In this document: positions 1 through 5,954 of the stretch, piece after piece
How positions within the stretch are numbered: position 1 is the first letter of the stretch
Layout: each line of letters begins with the position of its first letter
Source of the DNA: an uncultured Roseovarius sp.
Lineage (GTDB): Bacteria; Pseudomonadota; Alphaproteobacteria; Rhodobacterales; Rhodobacteraceae
Reading direction: 5' to 3'
Length of the DNA: 6,552 bases
Assembly: GCA_913055965.1 (NCBI GenBank)
Contig: CAJXKX010000121.1
Location: forward strand, 1 to 6,552
Notes under the pieces: generated by a model
What the model saw: only the letters and a program-made list of their open reading frames with translations
What the model was told of the DNA's origin: nothing
Database searches by the model: none
Made by a program: the position numbers and the translations under genes

Positions 1-79
1 ATTCGAGTGCGCGGCCAGCAATCGGCGCCATCCGACCCGGATGAGAGCCGATCGCTTCGGCGCGCAGATCTCATCCGGG

Positions 80-84
80 AAGGA
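80..84 (+). promoter_or_regulatory. Ribosome binding site deciding the start at 91
   Basis: AAGGA, within GGGAAGGA, ends six bases before ATG 91. It supports initiation at 91 rather than at the GTG at position 7, which has no visible leader in the window. Bases 1-90 then read as the upstream region of the dodecin gene; no convincing -35/-10 pair was found there. Confidence 0.65.
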
Positions 85-90
85 ACCCCC

Positions 91-165
91 ATGTCCGACA
101 ATATCTACCGCATCATCGAAGTCGCCGGCTCGTCCCCAGACAGCATCGAGGGCGCGATCGAGAAG
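91..165 (+). pseudogene. Dodecin N-terminal fragment (first ~25 codons)
   Basis: Dodecins are small (about 65-75 residues) dodecameric flavin-binding proteins thought to store or buffer riboflavin, FMN or lumichrome in the cytoplasm. The pattern here, S-D-N-I-Y-R-I-I-E-V-A-G-S-S-P-D-S-I-E followed by G-A-I-E-K, matches the first beta strand and the start of the helix of that family (Y-x-x-I-E-x-x-G-x-S-x-x-S-I-x-x-A-I). The remaining two strands, with the conserved WFEV-type segment, are absent: the frame passes directly into a solute-binding protein. The fragment keeps its own start codon and ribosome binding site, so expression signals of the dodecin gene probably drive the chimera. Identification is by motif memory, not by a search. 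Confidence 0.72.
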
Positions 166-1254
166 GTGGACGATTTCACCGTGCAGCTGAACCTGCCGCG
201 CCCCGACATCACGCTGATCGCGGGCATGTCGGATTATCCGGCGCTCTGCGTGCATCGCAGCCATGGCGATGACAGCGACCTTGCCAAGGCACCCATCGGC
301 ACCGGCCCGTTCGAACTGGTGTCCATCGAGATCGGCACCATGGCCGAGGTCAAGCGCCGCGAGGACGGCAAGTGGTGGGGCGGAGACGTCTATCTCGACG
401 GGATCCGCTTCCTCGATTTCGGTACGGACAATGCCTCGATCGTGGCGGCCTTCGACGGCGGCGAGATCGACATCAACGACGAATCGACGGCCGATTTCAT
501 CGAGGCCTATGATGCGCTGGGGCTGGTCAAGTCGTCCAAGCCCACCGCCAACACCATCGTCGCGCGGATGCGCGCCGACACCCCGCCCTATGACAGCAAG
601 GAGCTGCGCAACGCCATTCAGCTCGCCTGCGACAACGAGGTGCTGCTGGCGATCTCGATCAACAACGAGGGCATCCCGGCGGAGAACCACCACGTGGCGC
701 CGTTCCATCCGGAATATGCCGAACTGCCCAAGATCGCGCCCGATCCGGCCAAGGCCATCGAGATGGCCCGCGCGGCCGGTCATGGCGAGACCGAGATCGA
801 CATCATCTCGATCGACGGCGACTGGCGCACCACCACGACCGACGCCATCGGCGCGCAGCTGCGGCAGGCGGGCTTCAACGTCAAGCGCACGGTGATGCCG
901 GGCAATACCTTCTGGAACGACTGGACGAAATACCCGTTCTCGACCACGAACTGGGGCCCGCGCCCTCTGGGGGTGCAGGTGCTGGCGCTGGCCTATCGCT
1001 CGGGCGAAGCCTGGAACGAGAGCGGCCATTCGAACCCCGAGTTCGACGCGCTTCTGGAAGAGGCTCTGGGCGTGTTCGATGCCGATGCGCGGCGCGAATA
1101 CTCGGCCAAGCTGCAGGCGATGCTGCAGGATAGCGGCGCGATCATCCAGCCGTTCTGGCGCAACCAGGCGCTGCACCATACCGACAAGGTCAAGAACGTG
1201 AGCGCGCACCAGTTCCGCGAGATGCATTACGAGAAGGTCTGGCTCGACGCCTGA
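91..1254 (+). CDS. Chimeric ORF: dodecin-like N-terminus fused in frame to a truncated family 5 ABC transporter substrate-binding protein
   Basis: The frame encodes 387 residues from ATG 91 to TGA 1252-1254. Residues 1-25 resemble the start of a dodecin (MSDNIYRIIEVAGSS, then an alanine-isoleucine helix start). From about residue 21 onward the protein is an SBP_bac_5 family periplasmic binding protein, which in intact form captures peptides, nickel or opines for an ABC importer. Visible SBP marks are the KVDDFTVQLNLPRPD strand, the APIGTGPFEL motif (residues 67-74), the KWWGG stretch and a C-terminal FWNDWTKYPFSTTNW region. Intact family members are about 500-540 residues and begin with a signal peptide; here the signal peptide and roughly the first 120-150 residues are missing, so export and function are unlikely. 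Start 91 was chosen because AAGGA lies six bases upstream and because codons before 91 lose the strong G/C third-position bias, although the frame is open to the window edge. No permease gene follows; a terminator does. This could be a genuine pseudogene or an assembly artefact. Confidence 0.8.
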   Translation: MSDNIYRIIEVAGSSPDSIEGAIEKVDDFTVQLNLPRPDITLIAGMSDYPALCVHRSHGDDSDLAKAPIGTGPFELVSIEIGTMAEVKRREDGKWWGGDVYLDGIRFLDFGTDNASIVAAFDGGEIDINDESTADFIEAYDALGLVKSSKPTANTIVARMRADTPPYDSKELRNAIQLACDNEVLLAISINNEGIPAENHHVAPFHPEYAELPKIAPDPAKAIEMARAAGHGETEIDIISIDGDWRTTTTDAIGAQLRQAGFNVKRTVMPGNTFWNDWTKYPFSTTNWGPRPLGVQVLALAYRSGEAWNESGHSNPEFDALLEEALGVFDADARREYSAKLQAMLQDSGAIIQPFWRNQALHHTDKVKNVSAHQFREMHYEKVWLDA

Positions 1255-1265
1255 CCGGACCGACG

Positions 1266-1306
1266 CGCAAAAAGGCGGGCCGCCCGGATCGGGCGGCCCG
1301 TTTGCG
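1266..1306. terminator. Bidirectional Rho-independent terminator between convergent genes
   Basis: A perfect 11-bp GC-rich stem pairs 1276-1286 (CGGGCCGCCCG) with 1290-1300 (CGGGCGGCCCG) around a three-base GAT loop. On the plus strand it is followed by TTTGCGTTTG, and CGCAAA (1266-1271) can pair with TTTGCG (1301-1306). On the minus strand the stem is followed by CC and then TTTTT (1273-1269). It starts 12 bases after the stop of the chimeric ORF and lies downstream of the flavin reductase on the other strand, so it can serve both. Confidence 0.85.
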
Positions 1307-1341
1307 TTTGCGGTCGTGCGCCGCTGCTGGCACGCGGGTGA

Positions 1342-1387
1342 CGGAATCTTGTAAAAATTCCGGTCAGGAAAGTTTTCAACTTTCCTG
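1342..1387. repeat. Pair of inverted repeats after the flavin reductase gene, possible minus-strand terminator
   Basis: A perfect 10-bp palindrome pairs 1365-1374 (CAGGAAAGTT) with 1378-1387 (AACTTTCCTG) around a TTC loop. It begins three bases after the stop codon of the minus-strand flavin reductase gene. Next to it CGGAAT (1342-1347) can pair with ATTCCG (1357-1362), and the minus strand carries TTTTT at 1356-1352. The stretch is visibly AT-richer than its surroundings. It may act as an additional minus-strand terminator or be a dispersed palindromic element; the T-run is too far from the main stem for a classical terminator. Confidence 0.5.
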
Positions 1388-1390
1388 GTC

Positions 1391-1930
1391 TCAGGCCACC
1401 TCGGCGCGCAGCCCTTCCATCCGGTTGGCCAGCAGCTTCTGAGAGGTCTCGTCCTTGAGCCGTCCGTCCTCGTCGAAGGCGTTCATCGCGCCCGCGATCA
1501 GCACGGCGGTGCCGGGGACGAGCCGGGCCTGCAACTGGGTCAGGCACGACAGCGTCATGAATTGCGACGTCTCGCCGCCGGTGCGCCCGGCAGAGGCCGA
1601 GACCACGACTGTGGGCTTGTCCCTGAAGGCATTGCCCGGCACGCGGCTGACCCAGTCGAGCGCGTTCTTGAGCACGCCGGTGATGCCCTTGTTGTATTCC
1701 GGCGCGCCGATCACGACCGCATCCGCGTCCTTGATCTGTGCCGCGAGCGTCTGAACCTTTTCGGGCACGCCCTCGGCCTCTTCGAGATCGCCATTGTAGA
1801 GCGGCAGGTCGAGATCGCCCTCGGTCACCTGCGCGGGGCCGAACGCCTCGGCGGCGAGCGCCAGCAGCATCCGGTTATACGAGCCCTTGCGCAGCGATCC
1901 AGACAGGATCAGGAGTTTCGGGTCGGCCAT
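1391..1930 (-). CDS. NAD(P)H-dependent FMN reductase family flavoprotein (ChrR/azoreductase-like)
   Basis: This 179-residue protein is a probable cytoplasmic flavodoxin-fold oxidoreductase that uses NAD(P)H and bound FMN to reduce quinones, chromate, azo dyes or free flavin; the physiological substrate cannot be told from sequence. The N-terminal LLILSGSLRKGSYNR (residues 6-20) is the phosphate-binding loop for FMN. APEYNKGITGVLKNALDWVSR (76-96) is the family's second flavin-contact motif, with threonine where many members have proline. SASAGRTGG (111-119) forms the third loop. Length matches the usual 175-190 residues. The ATG at 1930-1928 is chosen over a longer open frame because AAGGA sits six bases upstream and the flavodoxin beta strand begins just after it. 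The 102-base gap to the preceding TPP enzyme gene allows a separate promoter, but none stands out. The gene converges on the chimeric SBP. Confidence 0.87.
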   Translation of the reverse strand: MADPKLLILSGSLRKGSYNRMLLALAAEAFGPAQVTEGDLDLPLYNGDLEEAEGVPEKVQTLAAQIKDADAVVIGAPEYNKGITGVLKNALDWVSRVPGNAFRDKPTVVVSASAGRTGGETSQFMTLSCLTQLQARLVPGTAVLIAGAMNAFDEDGRLKDETSQKLLANRMEGLRAEVA

Positions 1931-2002
1931 GTCGCATCCTTTCGTTTTGTCTCGGTTTCCCGGGTAACTGGGGCAAGCCTGCCCGCTTGGCAACGGCGGC
2001 GA

Positions 2003-2021
2003 CCGCACATTCGCTGTGCGG
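2003..2021. repeat. Hairpin in the gap between the TPP enzyme and flavin reductase genes
   Basis: CCGCACA (2003-2009) pairs with TGTGCGG (2015-2021) around a five-base loop. It lies 12 bases after the stop codon of the TPP enzyme gene on the minus strand. There is no T-run, so it is at best a weak terminator, a Rho-associated structure or an mRNA-stabilising stem between the two co-directional genes. Confidence 0.4.
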
Positions 2022-2032
2022 CCGCACGGGGA

Positions 2033-3718
2033 TCATCCGCGCGCCTGCGATGCGAGCCCCGCGGCGCGCATCTGGCTGAGCGTCATGCGCGGTGTCAGCG
2101 CCTCGGGCGAGATGGCGAGCGACAGCACCGCGCCGGTGGGCGAGGCGCAGGCGCGGGCGAACGCCGCCGGAAAGTCTTCGGTCGTCTCCACCCGCTCGCC
2201 GTGAAAGCCGTAGGCGCGCGCGAGCGCGGCGAAATCGGGGTTGACCATGTCGGTCCCCGAAACGCGGCCCGGATAATTGCGCTCCTGGTGGGCGCGAATG
2301 GTGCCGTAGGTGCCGTTGTCGAGCACGAGGATGACCGGCTGTGCCCCCGCCTGCGCGGCGGTGGCAAGCTCCTGGCAGGTCATCTGGAAATCGCCGTCGC
2401 CCGCAAAGCAGACCACGCGGCGATCCGGGTTGACGACGCGCGCGGCGATGGCGGCGGGGATGCCGTATCCCATCGCCCCCGATTGGGGGCCCAACAGGCG
2501 CATCCGGGGGCCGTATTTCAGGAACCGCCCCGACCAGATGGCGAAATTGCCCGCGCCGTTGGTGACGATGGCATCCTCGGGCAGCACCTCGCGCAGATGC
2601 GCGGTGACGCGGCCCATATCCACGGGCGAGGGCAGGGGATCGAGGTCGAACGCGGCCTCCCATGCCGTGCGGGCCCCGGCGCGCCACGCGCCCCCCCCGC
2701 CGGACCCCGGCCCCGCCCCGGCCAGCGCCGCCGCAAAGGCGTTGGGACCGGCCTGGATGCCGAGGGCGGGCTGATAGACCTTGCCCAGTTCGTGATCGGA
2801 GCCGTGCACATGGATGAGCTGCTGCGCGGGCTGCGGCACGTCGAGCACGGTGTAGCCGTCGGTCGAGTTCTCGCCGAAGCGGGCATTGACCGCGAGGATC
2901 ACGTCCGCGTCCGCGAGCAGCGCGCGGACATGGGGCACCATGCCCACCCCTGCCTCGCCGCAGAAGACCGGCGAATGGTTGTCGAACCGGTCCTGGTAGC
3001 GGAACACCGAGACCACCGGGATATCCGAGCCCTCGGCAAAGGATTGCAGCGCCGCGCGGCCCGCCTCGCTCCAGTTGCAGCCGCCATAGAGGATCACCGG
3101 GCGCGCGGCCCCTTGCAGCATCGCGCGCGCCTGCGCCACCGCCTCGGGGGGCGGGCAGGGCTCGGGGTAGTGGCCGGGCCCGGCGAGCGGCGCGGCGGTG
3201 GTGGTGCTGGTGAGCATGTCCTCGGGCAGGGCCACGACGACCGGGCCGGGGCGGCCCGTGAGGGCGGTCTTCCACGCCCGCGCCAATATCTCCGGGATGC
3301 GGCCCGCGTCGTCGATCTCGAGCGCCCATTTCGCCATCGTGCCGAACACCGCGCGATAGTCGAGTTCCTGGAACGCCTCGCGCCCGCGCATCGCCGTGCC
3401 CACCTGCCCGACAAACAGGATCATCGGCACGCTGTCCTGCATCGCCGTGTGCACGCCGATCGAGGCATTCGTGGCCCCCGGCCCGCGCGTGACCCAAGCG
3501 ATGCCGGGCGACCCCGTCAGCTTGCCATAGGCGGCGGCCATGAAGGCCGCGCCGCCTTCCTGCCGGCACAGCGTGAAATCGAGGCGGCCCTTGGTGTCGT
3601 GCAGCGCGTCGAGCACGGCGAGATAGCTCTCGCCCGGCACGCCGAAACTGTGCCGCGCCCCGAGCGCCACGAGGCACTCCACCAGAAGCTGCCCGCCCGT
3701 GCGCCTCATGTCGGTCAT
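2033..3718 (-). CDS. Thiamine-diphosphate-dependent enzyme, acetolactate synthase large-subunit superfamily
   Basis: The 561-residue protein has the three-domain plan of ThDP carboligases and decarboxylases: an N-terminal pyrimidine-binding domain (about 5-175), a central Rossmann-like domain (about 190-330) and a C-terminal diphosphate-binding domain (about 365-540). Glu54 in CRQEGGAAFMAAAYGK is the expected cofactor-activating glutamate. GDGDF (440-444) followed by LDNGTYG (466-472) is the Mg/ThDP signature, with Asp441 and Asn468 as likely metal ligands. A glycine-rich linker (residues 333-346) joins the last two domains. The substrate is unknown: acetolactate synthase, a 2-oxoacid decarboxylase or a glyoxylate-carboligase-type enzyme are possible, and no ilvN-like regulatory subunit adjoins it, which argues against housekeeping ilvB. 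ATG 3718-3716 has AGGGAG six bases upstream; another ATG at 3736 lacks a correctly spaced site. It starts 71 bases after moaE in the same direction. Confidence 0.85.
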   Translation of the reverse strand: MTDMRRTGGQLLVECLVALGARHSFGVPGESYLAVLDALHDTKGRLDFTLCRQEGGAAFMAAAYGKLTGSPGIAWVTRGPGATNASIGVHTAMQDSVPMILFVGQVGTAMRGREAFQELDYRAVFGTMAKWALEIDDAGRIPEILARAWKTALTGRPGPVVVALPEDMLTSTTTAAPLAGPGHYPEPCPPPEAVAQARAMLQGAARPVILYGGCNWSEAGRAALQSFAEGSDIPVVSVFRYQDRFDNHSPVFCGEAGVGMVPHVRALLADADVILAVNARFGENSTDGYTVLDVPQPAQQLIHVHGSDHELGKVYQPALGIQAGPNAFAAALAGAGPGSGGGGAWRAGARTAWEAAFDLDPLPSPVDMGRVTAHLREVLPEDAIVTNGAGNFAIWSGRFLKYGPRMRLLGPQSGAMGYGIPAAIAARVVNPDRRVVCFAGDGDFQMTCQELATAAQAGAQPVILVLDNGTYGTIRAHQERNYPGRVSGTDMVNPDFAALARAYGFHGERVETTEDFPAAFARACASPTGAVLSLAISPEALTPRMTLSQMRAAGLASQARG

Positions 3719-3789
3719 GCCGCTCTCCCTCTCCATCCTTGCCGGAACGGGGGCGACACTGCCCGCGCGCCGAGGCAATGGCAAGGGGG

Positions 3790-4230
3790 CTACCAGCGGC
3801 GGAGCGCGTCCTCGTCCTCGTCGCGCGCGGCGACCCAGCCTTCGCCCGCCTGCGTCAGCTCCTTCTTCCAGAACGGGGCGCGGGACTTGAGGTAATCCAT
3901 GAGGAATTCGGCGGCCTGAAAGGCGTCGGCACGGTGGCGCGAGGCGGTGGCGACCATCATGATGAGATCGTCCGCGCACAGCCGCCCGTGGCGATGCAGG
4001 ATCAGCACGTCGCCCACCTGCCAGCGGCGCATGGCCTCCTCGGCGATGCCCGCCAGCGCCTTTTCGGTCATGCCGGGGTAATGCTCGATCTCCATCGCGT
4101 CCAGATCGCCGCCAAGGTCGCGCACGATGCCGGTAAAGGTGACGACCGCGCCCATGCCCGCCTGCCGCGCGGCAAAGGCATTGGCCTCGGCCCCCAGATC
4201 GAACGGGGCCTCCTGCACGCGGATATCCAC
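3790..4230 (-). CDS. moaE: Molybdopterin synthase catalytic (large) subunit MoaE
   Basis: MoaE joins two MoaD subunits to form molybdopterin synthase, which inserts two sulfurs into cyclic pyranopterin monophosphate to make molybdopterin in the cytoplasm. The 146-residue product has the usual length. Diagnostic segments are GAVVTFTGIVRD (27-38), IEHYPGMTEKAL (48-59), HRHGRL (79-84), SRHRADAFQAAEF (97-109) and LKSRAPFWKKE (114-124). Lys115 and Lys122, seven apart, correspond to the two catalytic lysines known in the E. coli enzyme. The start is GTG (4230-4228), supported by AGGGGG six bases upstream inside the last codons of moaD; only two bases separate the moaD stop from this start, so the two subunits are probably translated in a coupled way. 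The stop is TAG. The last residues (about 135-142) form a short charged Asp/Glu-rich tail. Confidence 0.95.
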   Translation of the reverse strand: MDIRVQEAPFDLGAEANAFAARQAGMGAVVTFTGIVRDLGGDLDAMEIEHYPGMTEKALAGIAEEAMRRWQVGDVLILHRHGRLCADDLIMMVATASRHRADAFQAAEFLMDYLKSRAPFWKKELTQAGEGWVAARDEDEDALRRW

Positions 4231-4232
4231 GC

Positions 4233-4478
4233 TCAGCCCCCTGTCATCGGCGGAAAGAACGCCACCTCGCGCGCGCCTCCGAGCGGCGCGTCGAAATCGC
4301 GCAACTCCTGATCCACGGCCACGCGCAGCGCCGAGAGATCGGCGAAGGCCGCCGCATAGCGATCCTCGCGCGCGCGCAGTTCCTCGACGAGGTCGCGCAC
4401 CGTGGCGGCGCGCGTCTCCACGCGCTCCTTCGGGTGGCCGATGCGTTCGCGCACCCAGGCGAAATACAGAACATCCAT
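4233..4478 (-). CDS. moaD: Molybdopterin synthase sulfur carrier (small) subunit MoaD
   Basis: This 81-residue ubiquitin-like protein carries sulfur as a C-terminal thiocarboxylate and donates it within molybdopterin synthase. It begins VLYFAWVRERIG, the family's first strand and turn, and ends FFPPMTGG; the terminal Gly-Gly is the residue pair that is adenylated and thiolated by MoeB-type enzymes. Length equals that of the E. coli protein. Its ATG (4478-4476) shares one base with the pgsA stop codon (TGATG on the minus strand), and AAGGA lies nine bases upstream inside the pgsA end. moaE follows after two bases. The arrangement points to one coupled transcript with pgsA upstream. Confidence 0.94.
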   Translation of the reverse strand: MDVLYFAWVRERIGHPKERVETRAATVRDLVEELRAREDRYAAAFADLSALRVAVDQELRDFDAPLGGAREVAFFPPMTGG

Positions 4479-5143
4479 CAGCTTCTGTCCTTCAGATAGG
4501 GGACCGACTTGAGAAAATAGTCCGCGCCGGTGACGAGCGTAAGCCCCGCTGCGAGCCACAGGAGCCACAGCCCCGCATGCCCGGACCAGATCATCCCGTG
4601 ATATTTCCACCACAGCCCGTGCAGATCCTCTGTCCGCCCCGCGAGCACGTCGCGCACGATGGCGTCGTCCATGCCCAGGATCGACATCCCGAAATAGTGC
4701 TCGAACACGCCCTGCGCGAACAGCACCGCGATGGCGACCATCTGCGCTGTGGTTTTCCACTTGGCCAGTTGCGTGACCTTGAGCGTGCCCGACCGGTCGC
4801 CCAGGTATTCGCGCAGCCCCGAGACGAACACCTCGCGAAACAGGATGAAGGTCGCGGGCAGGACCAGCCATGGCGACATCGACGAATAGCCGACGATCAC
4901 CATCAGCGCGATCACCACCATCGCCTTGTCGGCGATGGGATCGAGCATGGTGCCGATCTTGGTCACCTGTTTCCAGCTGCGGGCGAGATGACCGTCGATC
5001 CAGTCGGTGATCGCCGCCGCGATGAACAGGACCAGCGCGAACCAGTCGGCATAGGGGCGGTTGAAATAGAGGAACATGACGGCAAGGCCCGGTGCCGCGA
5101 GGAGGCGCAGGACGGTCAGGATATTGGGCACGGTCCATCTCAT
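4478..5143 (-). CDS. pgsA: CDP-diacylglycerol--glycerol-3-phosphate 3-phosphatidyltransferase
   Basis: The enzyme makes phosphatidylglycerol phosphate from CDP-diacylglycerol and glycerol 3-phosphate in the inner membrane, the committed step to phosphatidylglycerol and cardiolipin. The CDP-alcohol phosphatidyltransferase signature is complete: Asp47, Asp50-Gly51, Ala54-Arg55, Gly64, Asp68 and Asp72. The start MRWTVPNILTVLRLLAAPG is typical of PgsA. Hydrophobic segments lie at about 8-26, 33-48, 73-86, 91-104, 133-147 and 190-207. At 221 residues it is longer than the E. coli enzyme (about 180), owing to an extra stretch around 150-185 before the last membrane helix. The start at 5143 has only a weak, distant AGGA (13 bases away). 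The stop overlaps moaD by one base. In many alphaproteobacteria uvrC precedes pgsA; here an enoyl-CoA hydratase gene does, 49 bases upstream. Confidence 0.93.
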   Translation of the reverse strand: MRWTVPNILTVLRLLAAPGLAVMFLYFNRPYADWFALVLFIAAAITDWIDGHLARSWKQVTKIGTMLDPIADKAMVVIALMVIVGYSSMSPWLVLPATFILFREVFVSGLREYLGDRSGTLKVTQLAKWKTTAQMVAIAVLFAQGVFEHYFGMSILGMDDAIVRDVLAGRTEDLHGLWWKYHGMIWSGHAGLWLLWLAAGLTLVTGADYFLKSVPYLKDRS

Positions 5144-5192
5144 GGCCCCGGTTCTATCCTGTCGGTGTTCCGAGGGAAAGCGCCCTTGGCCC

Positions 5193-5954
5193 TCAGAAAT
5201 CGCGCAGGCGGCGGGTGGTCTCGGGGTCCATGAAGCCCGCGACGGTGGCCTCGGTCTCGAGGTCCATGGCGCGGCGCAGATCGGGCGTGGCGGTGGCGCC
5301 CAGAACGCGCTTCATCGCCCGCACCGACAGCGGCGGCAGGTCCGCCAGGCGGCGGGCGGTGGTGTGGGCGGTGTCGAGCAGGTCCGCATCGGGCGCGGTC
5401 TTCCATGCCAGCCCCATCGCGTGCAGTGTCGCGGCCTCGTAGCGGTCGCCGAAGGTGAGCATCTCGCGGGCGCGCGCCAGCCCCACCAGCGCGGGCAGGA
5501 GCGCCGTCACCCCGCCGGTGACGAAGAGGTTGAGCGAGACCTCGGGGAAGAAGCCGCGCGCGCTCTCGGCCCAGATCGGGAAATCGCAGTTGATCGCCCA
5601 TTCGAACCCGCCGCCCACGGCCCAGCCGTTGATTGCGCCGACCACGGGTTTCGGCCCCAACGCGATCGCAAGCGTCGCGCGCTGGATGGCGAGCACCAGG
5701 TCGCGCGCCTCGGCCTCCGATGCCGGGTGGACATGATCCTGACGGTCGTCGCCCGCGCAGAACGCCTTGCCCGCGCCGGTGAATACGATGGCGCGCGTCT
5801 CGGGGTCGGCATTGGCGTCGTCGAAGGCGCGCGCCACGTCGTCGATCAGGGCGCGGTTCATCGCGTTGAGCCGCTCGGGGCGGTTGAGGGTGATGCGGCG
5901 CACGGCGCCCTCGTGCAGGGTGCTCAGCACGGTGTCATAGGTGAAATCGGTCAT
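5193..5954 (-). CDS. Enoyl-CoA hydratase/isomerase (crotonase) family protein
   Basis: The 253-residue protein is a crotonase-fold enzyme acting on an acyl-CoA thioester, most simply adding water to an enoyl-CoA. FCAGDD (65-70) and AINGWAVGGGFEWA (107-120) supply the two peptide NH groups of the oxyanion hole. Glu118 in GGGFE and Glu138 in FFPE match the two catalytic glutamates of the classical hydratase, so hydration chemistry is plausible; the AGDDRQD stretch differs from the common AGADL-type sequence, which hints at a non-standard substrate. The C-terminal LPPLSVRAMKRVL is the usual trimer-forming region. Length is normal. ATG 5954-5952 overlaps the upstream ligase stop as ATGA, with AAAGGA seven bases upstream, indicating coupled translation and a shared pathway. 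A different crotonase reaction (isomerase, dehalogenase, ring cleavage) cannot be excluded. Confidence 0.88.
   Translation of the reverse strand: MTDFTYDTVLSTLHEGAVRRITLNRPERLNAMNRALIDDVARAFDDANADPETRAIVFTGAGKAFCAGDDRQDHVHPASEAEARDLVLAIQRATLAIALGPKPVVGAINGWAVGGGFEWAINCDFPIWAESARGFFPEVSLNLFVTGGVTALLPALVGLARAREMLTFGDRYEAATLHAMGLAWKTAPDADLLDTAHTTARRLADLPPLSVRAMKRVLGATATPDLRRAMDLETEATVAGFMDPETTRRLRDF

Noticed and set aside
7..90. GTG at 7 as the start of the substrate-binding protein
   Set aside because: No ribosome binding site can be seen, third-position composition is unlike the rest of the gene, and the translation resembles neither dodecin nor SBP sequence.
91..1930. Functional link between dodecin (flavin storage) and the neighbouring FMN reductase
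   Set aside because: The dodecin is only a 25-codon fragment, the genes are convergent and separated by a strong terminator, so nothing beyond adjacency supports it.
3719..3736. ATG at 3736 as an alternative start of the ThDP enzyme (adds MERESG)
   Set aside because: AAGG directly abuts that ATG with no spacer, whereas the ATG at 3718 has AGGGAG at six bases.
3737..3786. Inverted repeat CCTTGCC/GGCAAGG in the gap between moaE and the ThDP enzyme gene
   Set aside because: The arms are only seven bases and 36 bases apart with no T-run; chance is a sufficient explanation in this composition.
1562..3895. Very long plus-strand open frame (777 codons) opposite the ThDP enzyme and flavin reductase genes
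   Set aside because: It is arginine/alanine/glycine/histidine-rich with no recognisable motif and lies antisense to two genes with clear family signatures; such frames are common in GC-rich DNA.
4233..5138. 301-codon minus-strand frame from 5138 ending with the MoaD sequence, as a possible fusion protein
   Set aside because: Only its last 81 residues are meaningful; before that it runs out of frame through pgsA, whose CDP-alcohol transferase motif is complete in its own frame. MoaD has its own ATG and ribosome binding site.
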